Source of the DNA: SAR324 cluster bacterium
GTDB taxonomy: Bacteria > SAR324 > XYD2-FULL-50-16 > JAERRU01
DNA: 64,000 bases
Direction of reading: 5' to 3'
Assembly: GCA_016735295.1 (NCBI GenBank)
Contig: JAERRU010000015.1
Location: forward strand, 1-64,000
A program made the translations under genes and the position numbers. The notes beneath the pieces were generated by a model. That model had not been told where the DNA came from. It saw only the letters and a list, made by a program, of their open reading frames with translations, and ran no database searches. Numbering within the stretch: the stretch's first letter is position 1; each line of letters opens with the position of its first letter. This document shows, piece by piece, positions 25,871 to 34,976 of the stretch.

Positions 25871-28800
25871 ATGTTTAAAACTATAACTAGTAAAGTATCC
25901 TTTAGCGAATTAGAAGAAACGGTATTAGCCTTTTGGGAAAAAGAAGAAATATTCAAAAAATCTTTATCTAATAGAAAAGATGGTAAAATATTCTTCTTTT
26001 ATGATGGCCCCCCCTTTGCCACTGGTTTGCCTCATTATGGGCATATGTTAGCTGGCACAATTAAAGATGTAATTCCACGCTATAAAACTATGACCGGCCA
26101 TTATGTAGAAAGAAGATTTGGTTGGGATTGCCATGGATTGCCCGTAGAATTTGAGGCGGAGAAGGAGTTAAAATTAAAGGGAAAGGTTGATATAGAAAAG
26201 TTAGGTATCGCTAATTTTAATGAATATTGCCGCAGCATAGTACTGCGTTATACCAAAGAATGGCGTTATTTAGTTTCTCGAATGGGGAGATGGGCTGATT
26301 TAGAAAATGACTATAAGACTATGGATACAGATTTTATGGAAACCATTTGGTGGGTTTTCGACAATCTATATCGCAAAGGGCTAATATACTTAAGCAATAA
26401 AATAGTAGCCTATAGCCCTAGGCTAAGCACGCCGATATCTAATTTTGAGGTAAACTTAGGCTACCGAATGACGACAGACCCTTCAGTCACTATAAAATTT
26501 AAGGTGCAAGGAGAAGATAGCACCTATCTATTAGCCTGGACAACTACCCCTTGGACATTAATATCTAACGCTTCTTTAACTGTAGGTAAGGATTTAGACT
26601 ATAGTTTAGTGCAAATAGAAGATGAAAAATATTACCTAGCAACTTCATCATTAAAAAGAGTATTAGCCAATTATGATTACCAAGAGATAAAGCAAGTAAA
26701 AGGAGCTAGTTTAGAATATCTCTCTTACTGTCCATTATTTCCTTATTTCGAGGATTTGGCCAAAAAAGATGGCGATAATGATAGTAATAGTAATAATAAT
26801 AAAGGGGCGTTTTTTGTTACTTTAGGAAATTATGTAGATACAGAAACAGGCACAGGGATAGTGCATACTGCTCCATTTTTTGGGGAAGATGATTTTAATA
26901 CCGGCAAGGTTTATTCTTTACCCTTGATGATGCCTTTTGATGATGCCGGTTTTTTCACCAGCAAAGCCGGTCCTTATAAGGGATTATTTTTTAAAGATGC
27001 TGATAAGGTTATTATCAAGGATTTAATAAAACGAGGGCTAATGTTCAAAAATACAAAACTTGAACATAGCTATCCATTTTGTTGGCGAACAGACGCTCCT
27101 TTGATGTACCGAGCGGTGCCTAGCTGGTTTTTAAATGTAGAAAAAATAAAATCAAAACTATTAGAGCACAACCAAGACATCAATTGGCAGCCTGCTCACA
27201 TAAAAAATGGCCGTATGGGAAAATGGCTGGAAAATGCTCGCGATTGGGCAATTAGCCGAAATCGTTTTTGGGGAACTACTATTCCCGTATGGGTTTGTCA
27301 AAATTGCCACGAGACCTTATCCTTTGGGAGCATCAAAGATTTAGAAAAAAAGAGTGGCCAAGTAATCAAGGATTTACATCGGCATTTTGTTGATGATATT
27401 GTGCTAGATTGTGATAAGTGCGAAGGTAAAATGAAACGCACTCCAGAAGTATTGGATTGTTGGTTTGAATCTGGCTCTATGCCTTATGGGCAAGAGCATT
27501 ATCCATTTGAGAATCGACAAAAATTTGAAACTTCTTTTCCCGCTGATTTCATTAGTGAAGGATTAGATCAAACAAGGGGCTGGTTTTATACATTAATGGT
27601 GCTAAGTGCGGCTTTATTTGAAAAACCGGCATTCAAAAATTGTGTAGTTAGTGGGTTAGTGCTCGCAGAAAATGGGCAAAAGATGAGCAAGCGGCTCAAA
27701 AATTATCCACCACCAGGCAAGATAATTGATAAATATGGAGCTGATACGATCAGGCTTTATATGCTCAATTCTGGTGCCATCAAGGCTGAGGAGCTTAAAT
27801 TTTCAGAGCAGGGGCTAATAGAAATTTTACGTGGCTATATGCTGCCTTTATGGAATGTGCTTAAATTTTTCACTACCTACGCCAATTTAGATGGATGGCA
27901 AGCGTCAAATAAAGAGGTTAGTAATGAATTATCCAAGTTAGAAAATCCTTTAGATATTTGGATTATATCTCGCTTAGAATCTTTAATTGATCAGGTCACT
28001 ACCGCTCTGGAGAGCTACAAATTGGGCGAGGCGATTGAGCCTATATTAAAATTTATCAATGAATTAACTAATTGGTATTTAAGAAGAAGTCGGCGCAGGT
28101 TTTGGAAAAGCGATATTTCTACCGATAAAAATCAGGCATATACCACCATCTATCACACCTTAATGACGCTCACCAAACTTTTAGCCCCCATTGTTCCTTT
28201 TTTAAGTGAAACTATTTACCAAGTATTAAAAACTAAGCAAGACCCGGCTAGTGTTCATTTTTGTGACTATCCGCACTTTGCAGTAAAGAGACAAAACATA
28301 AAATTAGAATCGGCAATGGCAGTGGCAATAAAGGTTTGTCGATTAGGAAGGACGCTAAGAACAAGGCAAAATATAAAAATACGTCAAGCATTGCAATCAT
28401 TAACAATAGTATCAACTGAGCCTGAAATAGCAGAGTATTTACCTATTATTAAACCTTTCATTATAGAAGAATTAAATATTAAACAATTATTAATCGCTAA
28501 AAATGAAGTGGGGCTGGTAAATTATTCTGCTCGGCCTAATTTACCCGTATTAGGTAAAAAATATGCTAAATTAACCCCCTTAATAAAAGAGGCATTAGCT
28601 AAGGTTGCGTCTGCTGATTTAGCTAAATTAGCCCAAAAAGAGGGCGTGCTCAATTTAACAATTAAAGGTGATAAAGGTTTAGTTAATGTGCCATTAGAGC
28701 TATCAGATATTTTATTAGATCGCTATGAAAAAGAGGGCTCTTTTAGCTTGAGTGAGCAAAATATGACTATTTTAATGGATTTTCACATCACAAAAGATTT

Positions 28801-29062
28801 AAAATATGAAGGATTAGGTCGTGAATTTTTAAATCGCATTCAAACTGCCAGAAAAGAATTGGATTTAGCGGTTGAAGATAAAATTAACGTTATTTTTTGG
28901 GCAAGCGATGATTTTCATGACGCAATAGTTAAGCATAGTAAATATATTATGGAAGAATCCTTATCGCAAAAATTAGAATTTAGTGAGCATAATCTAGATC
29001 GCTCACCCTTACTCGAAATTGATGATTACAAATTAAAATTTTCTATTACAAAAGTTAAATAA
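25871..29062 (+). CDS. ileS: Isoleucyl-tRNA synthetase, type 2 (eukaryote-like)
   Basis: Class I aminoacyl-tRNA synthetase charging tRNA-Ile. The HIGH motif is HYGH at residues 55-58 and the KMSKS motif is KMSKR at 604-608, followed by LKNYPPP. The KMSKR-x-KNYP form and the DVLDCWFESGSMPYGQEHYPF block are those of type 2 (eukaryotic/IleS2) enzymes, which are typically insensitive to mupirocin, not of the usual bacterial type 1. The C-terminal zinc-finger of type 1 is absent. At 1063 aa it has the type 2 size. A low-complexity insert, DGDNDSNSNNNK near residue 305, comes from a trinucleotide repeat. Confidence 0.95.
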   Translation: MFKTITSKVSFSELEETVLAFWEKEEIFKKSLSNRKDGKIFFFYDGPPFATGLPHYGHMLAGTIKDVIPRYKTMTGHYVERRFGWDCHGLPVEFEAEKELKLKGKVDIEKLGIANFNEYCRSIVLRYTKEWRYLVSRMGRWADLENDYKTMDTDFMETIWWVFDNLYRKGLIYLSNKIVAYSPRLSTPISNFEVNLGYRMTTDPSVTIKFKVQGEDSTYLLAWTTTPWTLISNASLTVGKDLDYSLVQIEDEKYYLATSSLKRVLANYDYQEIKQVKGASLEYLSYCPLFPYFEDLAKKDGDNDSNSNNNKGAFFVTLGNYVDTETGTGIVHTAPFFGEDDFNTGKVYSLPLMMPFDDAGFFTSKAGPYKGLFFKDADKVIIKDLIKRGLMFKNTKLEHSYPFCWRTDAPLMYRAVPSWFLNVEKIKSKLLEHNQDINWQPAHIKNGRMGKWLENARDWAISRNRFWGTTIPVWVCQNCHETLSFGSIKDLEKKSGQVIKDLHRHFVDDIVLDCDKCEGKMKRTPEVLDCWFESGSMPYGQEHYPFENRQKFETSFPADFISEGLDQTRGWFYTLMVLSAALFEKPAFKNCVVSGLVLAENGQKMSKRLKNYPPPGKIIDKYGADTIRLYMLNSGAIKAEELKFSEQGLIEILRGYMLPLWNVLKFFTTYANLDGWQASNKEVSNELSKLENPLDIWIISRLESLIDQVTTALESYKLGEAIEPILKFINELTNWYLRRSRRRFWKSDISTDKNQAYTTIYHTLMTLTKLLAPIVPFLSETIYQVLKTKQDPASVHFCDYPHFAVKRQNIKLESAMAVAIKVCRLGRTLRTRQNIKIRQALQSLTIVSTEPEIAEYLPIIKPFIIEELNIKQLLIAKNEVGLVNYSARPNLPVLGKKYAKLTPLIKEALAKVASADLAKLAQKEGVLNLTIKGDKGLVNVPLELSDILLDRYEKEGSFSLSEQNMTILMDFHITKDLKYEGLGREFLNRIQTARKELDLAVEDKINVIFWASDDFHDAIVKHSKYIMEESLSQKLEFSEHNLDRSPLLEIDDYKLKFSITKVK

Positions 29063-29125
29063 ATGTTATATACATCTACTATTAAAAAAATATATCTACT
29101 AACTTTGATTAAAAATTAAAGCATA

Positions 29126-29428
29126 ATGAGTGAAATTAACATTTTATCATCAATTTTCGCTCAAATAAAAGCGAATAAGGATAAAAATCCTGCTAACTCT
29201 TATAGTGCGAGGCTGTATCAATCAAAAAAAGGAAAAAATAAAGTATTAGAAAAATTGGGCGAAGAAGCGGTAGAAACTATTATCGCCGCAAAAGATGGAA
29301 ACAAAGAGCAGCTAATCAATGAAATGGCGGATTTATGGTTTCATTCGTTAGCCACATTGGCTATTCATGAAGTAGAATTGACTGATTTATTTGACGAATT
29401 ACAACGCAGGCAAAAAGTTTATAAATAG
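29126..29428 (+). CDS. hisE: Phosphoribosyl-ATP pyrophosphatase
   Basis: Second step of histidine synthesis, hydrolysing PR-ATP to PR-AMP. The signature SYSARLYQSKKGKNKVLEKLGEE with EAVETIIAAKDGN and EMADLWFHSL supplies the acidic metal-binding residues of the all-alpha NTP-PPase fold. The 100-aa length is that of a standalone HisE. No other his genes are nearby. Confidence 0.93.
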   Translation: MSEINILSSIFAQIKANKDKNPANSYSARLYQSKKGKNKVLEKLGEEAVETIIAAKDGNKEQLINEMADLWFHSLATLAIHEVELTDLFDELQRRQKVYK

Positions 29429-29480
29429 CCTAAAATAGTTAATCATTTACATATAAATTAATTAAAAATAGGCCTAAATA

Positions 29481-30665
29481 ATGATATCTAAAGAAGTTAA
29501 AGCTGATCTTAAAAAGGGTTCTTGGGTCAGACAAATGTTTGACCGAGGAGCTGAGCTTAAAAAACAATCGGGAGAAGATAAGGTTTTAGATTTTTCTTTA
29601 GGAAACCCTAGCATTGAGCCCCCCCAAGAATTTTTTAATGGAATTAAAGAATTGCTTGATGAGGCGGGTAAGGGCAAGCATAGATACATGCCTAATGCGG
29701 GTTTTAGTAATATTAGAGCGGCGGTGGCTAATCAAATGCAAAAGGTGCATAATTTAGAATTTAGCGATAAGCATGTGGTAATGACAGTGGGGGCTGGAGG
29801 AGGGCTTAACATTAGTTTAAAATCAATATTGAATCCGCTAGATGTGGTGGTGGTGCTGGCTCCTTTTTTTATGGAATATGAGTTTTATGTAAAAAATCAT
29901 GGCTGCATGATTAGGAAAGTGGATACAAACGAAGAATTTATGCCTGATTTAGAGGCGTTAGAAGCCGCGATGAGTGATAAGGTGCGGGCAGTATTAGTTA
30001 ATTCACCTAATAATCCTAGTGGGGCAGTTTATAGCCAAGAGGTGATGAATGGAATTGGAGACGTACTAAAGAGGGCTGAGAAAAAATATAACCGGACTAT
30101 ATATTTAGTGTCGGACGAGCCATATAGCAAAATTTTATATGACTTAGCCGAGCATGGTTCGGTTTTTAAGGCTCATGTGAATAGTATTATAGTTAGTTCA
30201 CATTCTAAGGATTTTGGATTGGCGGGAGAGAGGATAGGCTATGTGGTGGTTAATCCTGAGATAAAAAATGGCGAAGAATTAATTGATGCTATAATATTTT
30301 GTAATAGAACTTTAGGATTTGTAAATGCACCGGCTTTAATACAAAGAATATTACCTAGGCTGTATGCTAGTAAAGATAGCACTGCTGATTATTCCCCATT
30401 AAAAGAATTAGCGTGCAACATTTTGAGAGAAGCTAATTATGAATTTATTAAACCTAAGGGAACATTTTATATATTTCCTAAATCACCGTTAGCCAACGAT
30501 TTAGAATTTGTTGATTTAGCATTTAAAAATAATGTTTTATTGGTTCCTGGCACGGGATTTGGAAGATCTGGATATTTTAGGATGTCTTTTGCAGTTGAAG
30601 AAGATACACTACTTAAGGCAAAAGATGTATTAAAGAACTTAGCCGATCAGGCGGCTGGTGGGTAG
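29481..30665 (+). CDS. PLP-dependent aminotransferase (AspC-like)
   Basis: Fold-type I aminotransferase of 394 aa. Typical landmarks are VGAGGGLNISLKSIL (PLP-phosphate loop), VNSPNNPSGAVYS, VSDEPYSKILYD (PLP-ring Asp and Tyr), the Schiff-base lysine in SSHSKDFGLAGERIGYV, and RMSFAVEE with the substrate Arg. It is closest in look to aspartate/alanine-type enzymes in anaerobic and delta lineages. The amino-acid substrate is not assignable. Only 17 bp separate it from nuoE, so it may share that operon by readthrough. Confidence 0.88.
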   Translation: MISKEVKADLKKGSWVRQMFDRGAELKKQSGEDKVLDFSLGNPSIEPPQEFFNGIKELLDEAGKGKHRYMPNAGFSNIRAAVANQMQKVHNLEFSDKHVVMTVGAGGGLNISLKSILNPLDVVVVLAPFFMEYEFYVKNHGCMIRKVDTNEEFMPDLEALEAAMSDKVRAVLVNSPNNPSGAVYSQEVMNGIGDVLKRAEKKYNRTIYLVSDEPYSKILYDLAEHGSVFKAHVNSIIVSSHSKDFGLAGERIGYVVVNPEIKNGEELIDAIIFCNRTLGFVNAPALIQRILPRLYASKDSTADYSPLKELACNILREANYEFIKPKGTFYIFPKSPLANDLEFVDLAFKNNVLLVPGTGFGRSGYFRMSFAVEEDTLLKAKDVLKNLADQAAGG

Positions 30666-30682
30666 TATATTATTTATAAAAT

Positions 30683-31207
30683 ATGGGTAAAGATAGAGAT
30701 AAAGATAAAGATAAAGAACTTACATCTAAAAATGAGATGAAACTTTCGCAAGAATTTTATAAAAAGGCGCAAGAATTATTTAAAGATTATCCCAAGCGGG
30801 TTCACGCTTTGTTGCCTTTATTGCATATGATACAAAAAGAGCAAGGGCAAATTAGCGACCAGGCAATGGAAGAGGTTGCCGATTTAGTGGATGTAGCAAT
30901 CACTCATGTGCAAGGAGTGGTAACTTTTTATACTATGTACTCCCTAAAAAAGCGTGCTCCTAATTATATAGGAGTGTGCACCAATTTATCTTGTTGGTTA
31001 AGGGGCTCAAAAGAGTTATCACAATCTTTACTTAAAATGATAGATGAAGAAAAAGACTTTAAAGGTAAATTTCATCTAGAAGAAACTGAGTGTTTAGGAG
31101 CTTGCGACCACGCTCCTGTGGCTTTATGCAATGAAAAATATATGGAAGACGCTAATTTAGATGATTTAAAAGATTGGTGTTTAGCTAAATGTAGCAAAGA
31201 TAAATAG
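30683..31207 (+). CDS. nuoE: NADH-quinone oxidoreductase subunit E
   Basis: Carries the N1a [2Fe-2S] cluster of the NADH-dehydrogenase arm of complex I. The four ligands are C99, C104, C137 and C141 in CTNLSC and ECLGAC. The thioredoxin-like C-terminal domain is intact. At 174 aa the length is standard. The N-terminal dozen residues (DRDKDKDKE) come from a six-base tandem repeat. It is the first of three genes nuoE-F-G, two bases upstream of nuoF. Confidence 0.95.
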   Translation: MGKDRDKDKDKELTSKNEMKLSQEFYKKAQELFKDYPKRVHALLPLLHMIQKEQGQISDQAMEEVADLVDVAITHVQGVVTFYTMYSLKKRAPNYIGVCTNLSCWLRGSKELSQSLLKMIDEEKDFKGKFHLEETECLGACDHAPVALCNEKYMEDANLDDLKDWCLAKCSKDK

Positions 31208-31209
31208 TA

Positions 31210-32463
31210 ATGATTAAAGAAACATTAGTACTGTTAAAAAATATTCGTCAAGCCGGTTACAAAGGGACGATAGAAGAATATCAGCAAACGGGTGGCTATA
31301 GCGTTTGGAAAAAGGTATTAAAAGATCTCACCCCAGATGACGTAAAAAAGCAAGTTAAGGATTCTGGCTTAAGAGGTCGCGGTGGGGCAGGTTTTCCGAC
31401 TGGTTTTAAGTGGGGATTTATGGCTGATGTGAAGGGAAAACCAAATTATTTAGTATGCAATGCTGATGAAGGGGAGCCAGGCACGTTTAAAGATCGAGAG
31501 TTAATGATAAAAGATCCGCATCTTTTTTTGGAAGGTATGCTAATTAGTTGCTTTGCGGTTAAATGCAATACTGGATATATATATGTGCGTGGAGAATATT
31601 ATGAAGCGATAAAAATTCTAAAAAGAGAGATAGCTCAGCTAAATAAGGCCAAATTTTTAGGAGATAATATTTTAGGTAGTGGTTATTCACTCAAATTGGT
31701 TGTCCATTCTGGAGCAGGGGCTTATATTTGTGGGGAAGAGACGGCTTTATTGGATTCTTTAGAAGGCAAACGGGGTTTACCCAGAGTTAAGCCTCCATTT
31801 CCTGCGGTTTCTGGGTTTAACGCTTGCCCCACATCAGTAAATAATGTAGAAACTTTGGCTAATGTGCCTTTTATTATGGAAAAAGGAGCCGAGGCATTCA
31901 AGGCCAATGGAACCATAAATAATGCAGGAACTAGGTTAATTAGCGTTAGCGGTTTGGTTAAACGCCCGGGAGTTTATGAAATTAAGATGGGGGTAAATTT
32001 AAAAGATATTATATATGATTTTGGGGGAGGGACTTTGCCTAATCGCACTTTAAAAGCGGTTATTCCAGGGGGTTCATCTTCACCTGTTCTTTTGGCTGAT
32101 GAGATAGATATAGGATGTGATTTTGATTGTTTACAAAAAGCAAAGTCTATGTTAGGCTCAGCTGGGGTGGTGGTGTTAGATGATACTGTTGATATGCCAA
32201 GGCTTTTGCACCGATTGATAGAATTTTACGCTCATGAATCTTGTGGGCAGTGCACACCTTGTCGAGAGGGATTAAATTGGATTAGGATATTGCTAAGAGA
32301 TTTGTTAGCACGGCGTCTTGAGAAAAGTTGGGTAGATCAAATATATCGAATTGCGGGTAACATTACTGGTACTACTTTATGTGCTTTAGGCGATGCTGGG
32401 GCTATACCGGTGATGAGTTTTATAGATAAATTTCGCGAAGAATTTTTGGGTTACTGTAAATAA
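31210..32463 (+). CDS. nuoF: NADH-quinone oxidoreductase subunit F
   Basis: NADH- and FMN-binding subunit of complex I. The NADH loop GLRGRGGAGFPTGFKW and FMN segment NADEGEPGTFKDRE are clear. The N3 [4Fe-4S] ligands are C345, C348 and C351 (ESCGQCTPC) with C391 (TTLCALGDA). At 417 aa it is normal. It follows nuoE by two bases and precedes nuoG by about 30 bp. Confidence 0.97.
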   Translation: MIKETLVLLKNIRQAGYKGTIEEYQQTGGYSVWKKVLKDLTPDDVKKQVKDSGLRGRGGAGFPTGFKWGFMADVKGKPNYLVCNADEGEPGTFKDRELMIKDPHLFLEGMLISCFAVKCNTGYIYVRGEYYEAIKILKREIAQLNKAKFLGDNILGSGYSLKLVVHSGAGAYICGEETALLDSLEGKRGLPRVKPPFPAVSGFNACPTSVNNVETLANVPFIMEKGAEAFKANGTINNAGTRLISVSGLVKRPGVYEIKMGVNLKDIIYDFGGGTLPNRTLKAVIPGGSSSPVLLADEIDIGCDFDCLQKAKSMLGSAGVVVLDDTVDMPRLLHRLIEFYAHESCGQCTPCREGLNWIRILLRDLLARRLEKSWVDQIYRIAGNITGTTLCALGDAGAIPVMSFIDKFREEFLGYCK

Positions 32464-32494
32464 TAACAATCAAATTTATCAAGAGATAGTGAGC

Positions 32495-34066
32495 ATGGGG
32501 AATTATTTTTTTATAGATGGCAAAAAGATTCCATTTGAGCCTGGTGAATCTATATTAAAAGCGGCCTTAAGAGCTGGTTTTGATATACCTCACTATTGCT
32601 ATCATCCTTCATTAAGCACGCCAGCCACTTGCAGAATGTGCTTGATAGATGTTGTGGACTCGGGAAATGGCAAGGGCTTACCTACCTTGCAGACGTCTTG
32701 CACAACATTGGCTAAGGCTGATATTAAGATATCGGCTCAGGGGGAAAAGGTGGTACGAGCTAGAGAGGGGGTGTTAGAATTTTTATTGGTAAATCATCCT
32801 TTAGATTGCGTGATATGCGATCAGGCAGGAGAGTGCACTTTGCAAGATTTTGCATTTGAATATGGTTCGGGTGTTTCTATCGTAAACCATGAGAAGCGGG
32901 TTTATGGATTAAGAAAGATTGGTAGTTTTTTAGAGTTAGAGCGTAATAGATGCATACACTGCACAAGATGTGTTAGGTTTTCGCAAGAAATCACGGGAAA
33001 TAGCGAGTTAGGCACTTTTGGCAGGGGGCACCAGCTAACGGTTGATACTTTTATTGATAAACCGCTTAGCGATCAATTTCAGGGTAATTTAGCAGATATT
33101 TGCCCGGTGGGTGCTATTACTTTAAAGGATTTTCGTTTTAAAAAGCGGGTGTGGAAATTAAAATCTGTTCCTTCTATTTGTGATCGCTGTGCTACTGGTT
33201 GTAGTATTAATTTAGATCATAAAGATGGCACAATTTACCGCATTACTCCGCGGGAGAACCAAGAGGTTAACCGTTGGTGGATGTGCGATCATGGCAGGGT
33301 GGGTTTTCATGATTATTATGCTGATGATAAATTACAAAAATTTTATACTAAGGGCTCACAAAAAATAGATCGATCGCAAGCTTTAACCAATATGTTAACT
33401 ACTATTAAAGCTAGTGCTGGCTCGATTTGTTTTATTAATACGGCGTCTTCTACTTTAGAAGAGGCTTATTCATTAAAATTATTCGCTAAATTATTAGGTG
33501 ATAAGGCTAAAATATATTATCCTAAGCCTGTCGCTCAGAGGAAGGATTCTGATATATGGATAGATAATCTTATATCTGATGATAAATCACCTAACTCAAG
33601 GGGATTAAAGTTGTTAGGATTTTCTAGTTTAGAAGAAGAATCTTTTTCTAAAATAATCAAAGATTCTACTGATACTATCATAGTGGTTGGTCAATTAAAT
33701 AAAAGTTGGCAAACTCTGTTATCAGATATTACAGATAATCAACGGTTGATTCAATTGACTTGCCTTAAAAATGAATTATTAGGTGGTATGGGTTTAGGCT
33801 TGCCTCTCATTCCTGTTTTTGAAAAATCTGGTATATATGTAAATCGGCAGGGGCGGGCTCAAAAAGTAAATCGCCTGAACTTTTCTAATGGAACTTCTTT
33901 AGAGGAGTGTAGTTTATGGAAAAATTTAGCTGATGAATTAGATCCAATTGATAATGATCAACCTAAAGATAATGCAGAGGCGTTAATTAAATTAGCCGAA
34001 AGCGATAAACGGTGGCAAGATTTAACGGATAAAAAATTATTAGCTAAAGGCATATTAATTGACTAA
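32495..34066 (+). CDS. nuoG: NADH-quinone oxidoreductase subunit G, short form
   Basis: Iron-sulfur chain subunit of complex I. In order: [2Fe-2S] site HYCYHPSLSTPATCRMC, His-containing N-cluster HPLDCVICDQAGECTLQ, ferredoxin-type NRCIHCTRCVRF with later DICPVG, and a second-cluster block CDRCATGCS. The molybdopterin-oxidoreductase-like tail is much reduced, so the protein has about 523 aa, against about 690-900 in common homologues. ATG 32495 is chosen because AAGAGA at 32481 sits 8 bp before it. GTG 32489 is only 2 bp away. No nuoH or later subunits follow in the window. Confidence 0.93.
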   Translation: MGNYFFIDGKKIPFEPGESILKAALRAGFDIPHYCYHPSLSTPATCRMCLIDVVDSGNGKGLPTLQTSCTTLAKADIKISAQGEKVVRAREGVLEFLLVNHPLDCVICDQAGECTLQDFAFEYGSGVSIVNHEKRVYGLRKIGSFLELERNRCIHCTRCVRFSQEITGNSELGTFGRGHQLTVDTFIDKPLSDQFQGNLADICPVGAITLKDFRFKKRVWKLKSVPSICDRCATGCSINLDHKDGTIYRITPRENQEVNRWWMCDHGRVGFHDYYADDKLQKFYTKGSQKIDRSQALTNMLTTIKASAGSICFINTASSTLEEAYSLKLFAKLLGDKAKIYYPKPVAQRKDSDIWIDNLISDDKSPNSRGLKLLGFSSLEEESFSKIIKDSTDTIIVVGQLNKSWQTLLSDITDNQRLIQLTCLKNELLGGMGLGLPLIPVFEKSGIYVNRQGRAQKVNRLNFSNGTSLEECSLWKNLADELDPIDNDQPKDNAEALIKLAESDKRWQDLTDKKLLAKGILID

Positions 34067-34076
34067 ATTAAGATAG

Positions 34077-34154
34077 AGTATGCCACTAAGCTTGGATTAT
34101 AGAGTCTGCTATTACGCCATAGGGTAAAGTTTAACTAGCCTAAACCGGCATACT
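34077..34154 (+). terminator. Possible hairpin downstream of nuoG
   Basis: agtatgcc (34077-34084) and ggcatact (34147-34154) are exact inverted repeats starting 10 bp past the nuoG stop, with a 62-bp loop. The right arm is followed by atttaattct. This may mark the end of the nuoEFG transcript. The long loop keeps confidence low. Confidence 0.25.
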
Positions 34155-34209
34155 ATTTAATTCTATATCAACATTATCTTTGATGTTTATTGATTAGATT
34201 AATAATTTG

Positions 34210-34806
34210 ATGAAAGCATTATTGTTAATCGATTTACAAAATGATTTTTGTGCTGGGGGAGCGCTAGCGGTGAATGGGGGGGATGAGGTTATAAAAGTAG
34301 CTAATCAATTTATTAATGAATTTAACATAGTCATAGCTACTCAAGATTGGCACCCTGCCAATCATTTAAGTTTCGCCATCAATCATGAACATCGAAAACC
34401 TGGCGATGTCATCAATCTAGCGGGTATAGAGCAGGTTTTATGGCCTAAACACTGTGTAGAATTTTCTAAAGGAGCTAAATTTCATAGTGATTTGCAGATA
34501 ACGGCGATTGATTATATTCAAAAAAAAGGAACTAATAAAATAATTGATAGCTACTCAGCTTTTTTTGAAAATGACCATAAAACTCATACTGGGCTAGATT
34601 TTTATTTAAAAAATAAAAATATTACTAGTTTGGTTATCCTAGGATTAGCTACTGATTATTGCGTAAAACATAGCGTGCTTGACGCTCGGCGATTATCCTA
34701 TAAAGTCAAAGTAGTAAAGGCTGGTTGCCGGGCGGTAAATCTCAAAAAAAATGACGAATCTTTAGCTTATCACGAAATGAGGCGGGCGGGAGCGGTTTTT
34801 ATTTGA
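34210..34806 (+). CDS. pncA: Nicotinamidase
   Basis: Deamidates nicotinamide to nicotinate in NAD salvage. The catalytic triad is D8 (LIDLQNDF), K106 (QKKGTNK) and C151 (ATDYCVKH). Metal ligands D46 and H48 (TQDWHPANH) and H81 (WPKHCV) are present. At 198 aa the size is normal. The ATG at 34210 is preferred over the TTG three bases upstream. The neighbouring nnrE/D repairs damaged NADH, so both genes concern nicotinamide cofactors. Confidence 0.95.
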   Translation: MKALLLIDLQNDFCAGGALAVNGGDEVIKVANQFINEFNIVIATQDWHPANHLSFAINHEHRKPGDVINLAGIEQVLWPKHCVEFSKGAKFHSDLQITAIDYIQKKGTNKIIDSYSAFFENDHKTHTGLDFYLKNKNITSLVILGLATDYCVKHSVLDARRLSYKVKVVKAGCRAVNLKKNDESLAYHEMRRAGAVFI

Positions 34807-34976
34807 TAAAAATTCATGTTTATTTAAAAAAATAAATGCTTATTTGATTAAAATGTATGATTTTTGAACGTAACTAAATGTTTATTTAATAAAATCATAT
34901 GATTGCTAAATATAGTTAAGCGATTATCTGGGAAAAATACCTGAAATTTTTACATTCATAAATCAACCAATGAACA

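Noticed and set aside
34807-34976. Tandem repeat of atgtttattt between pncA and nnrD
   Set aside because: Only short imperfect AT-rich echoes, with no definable period.
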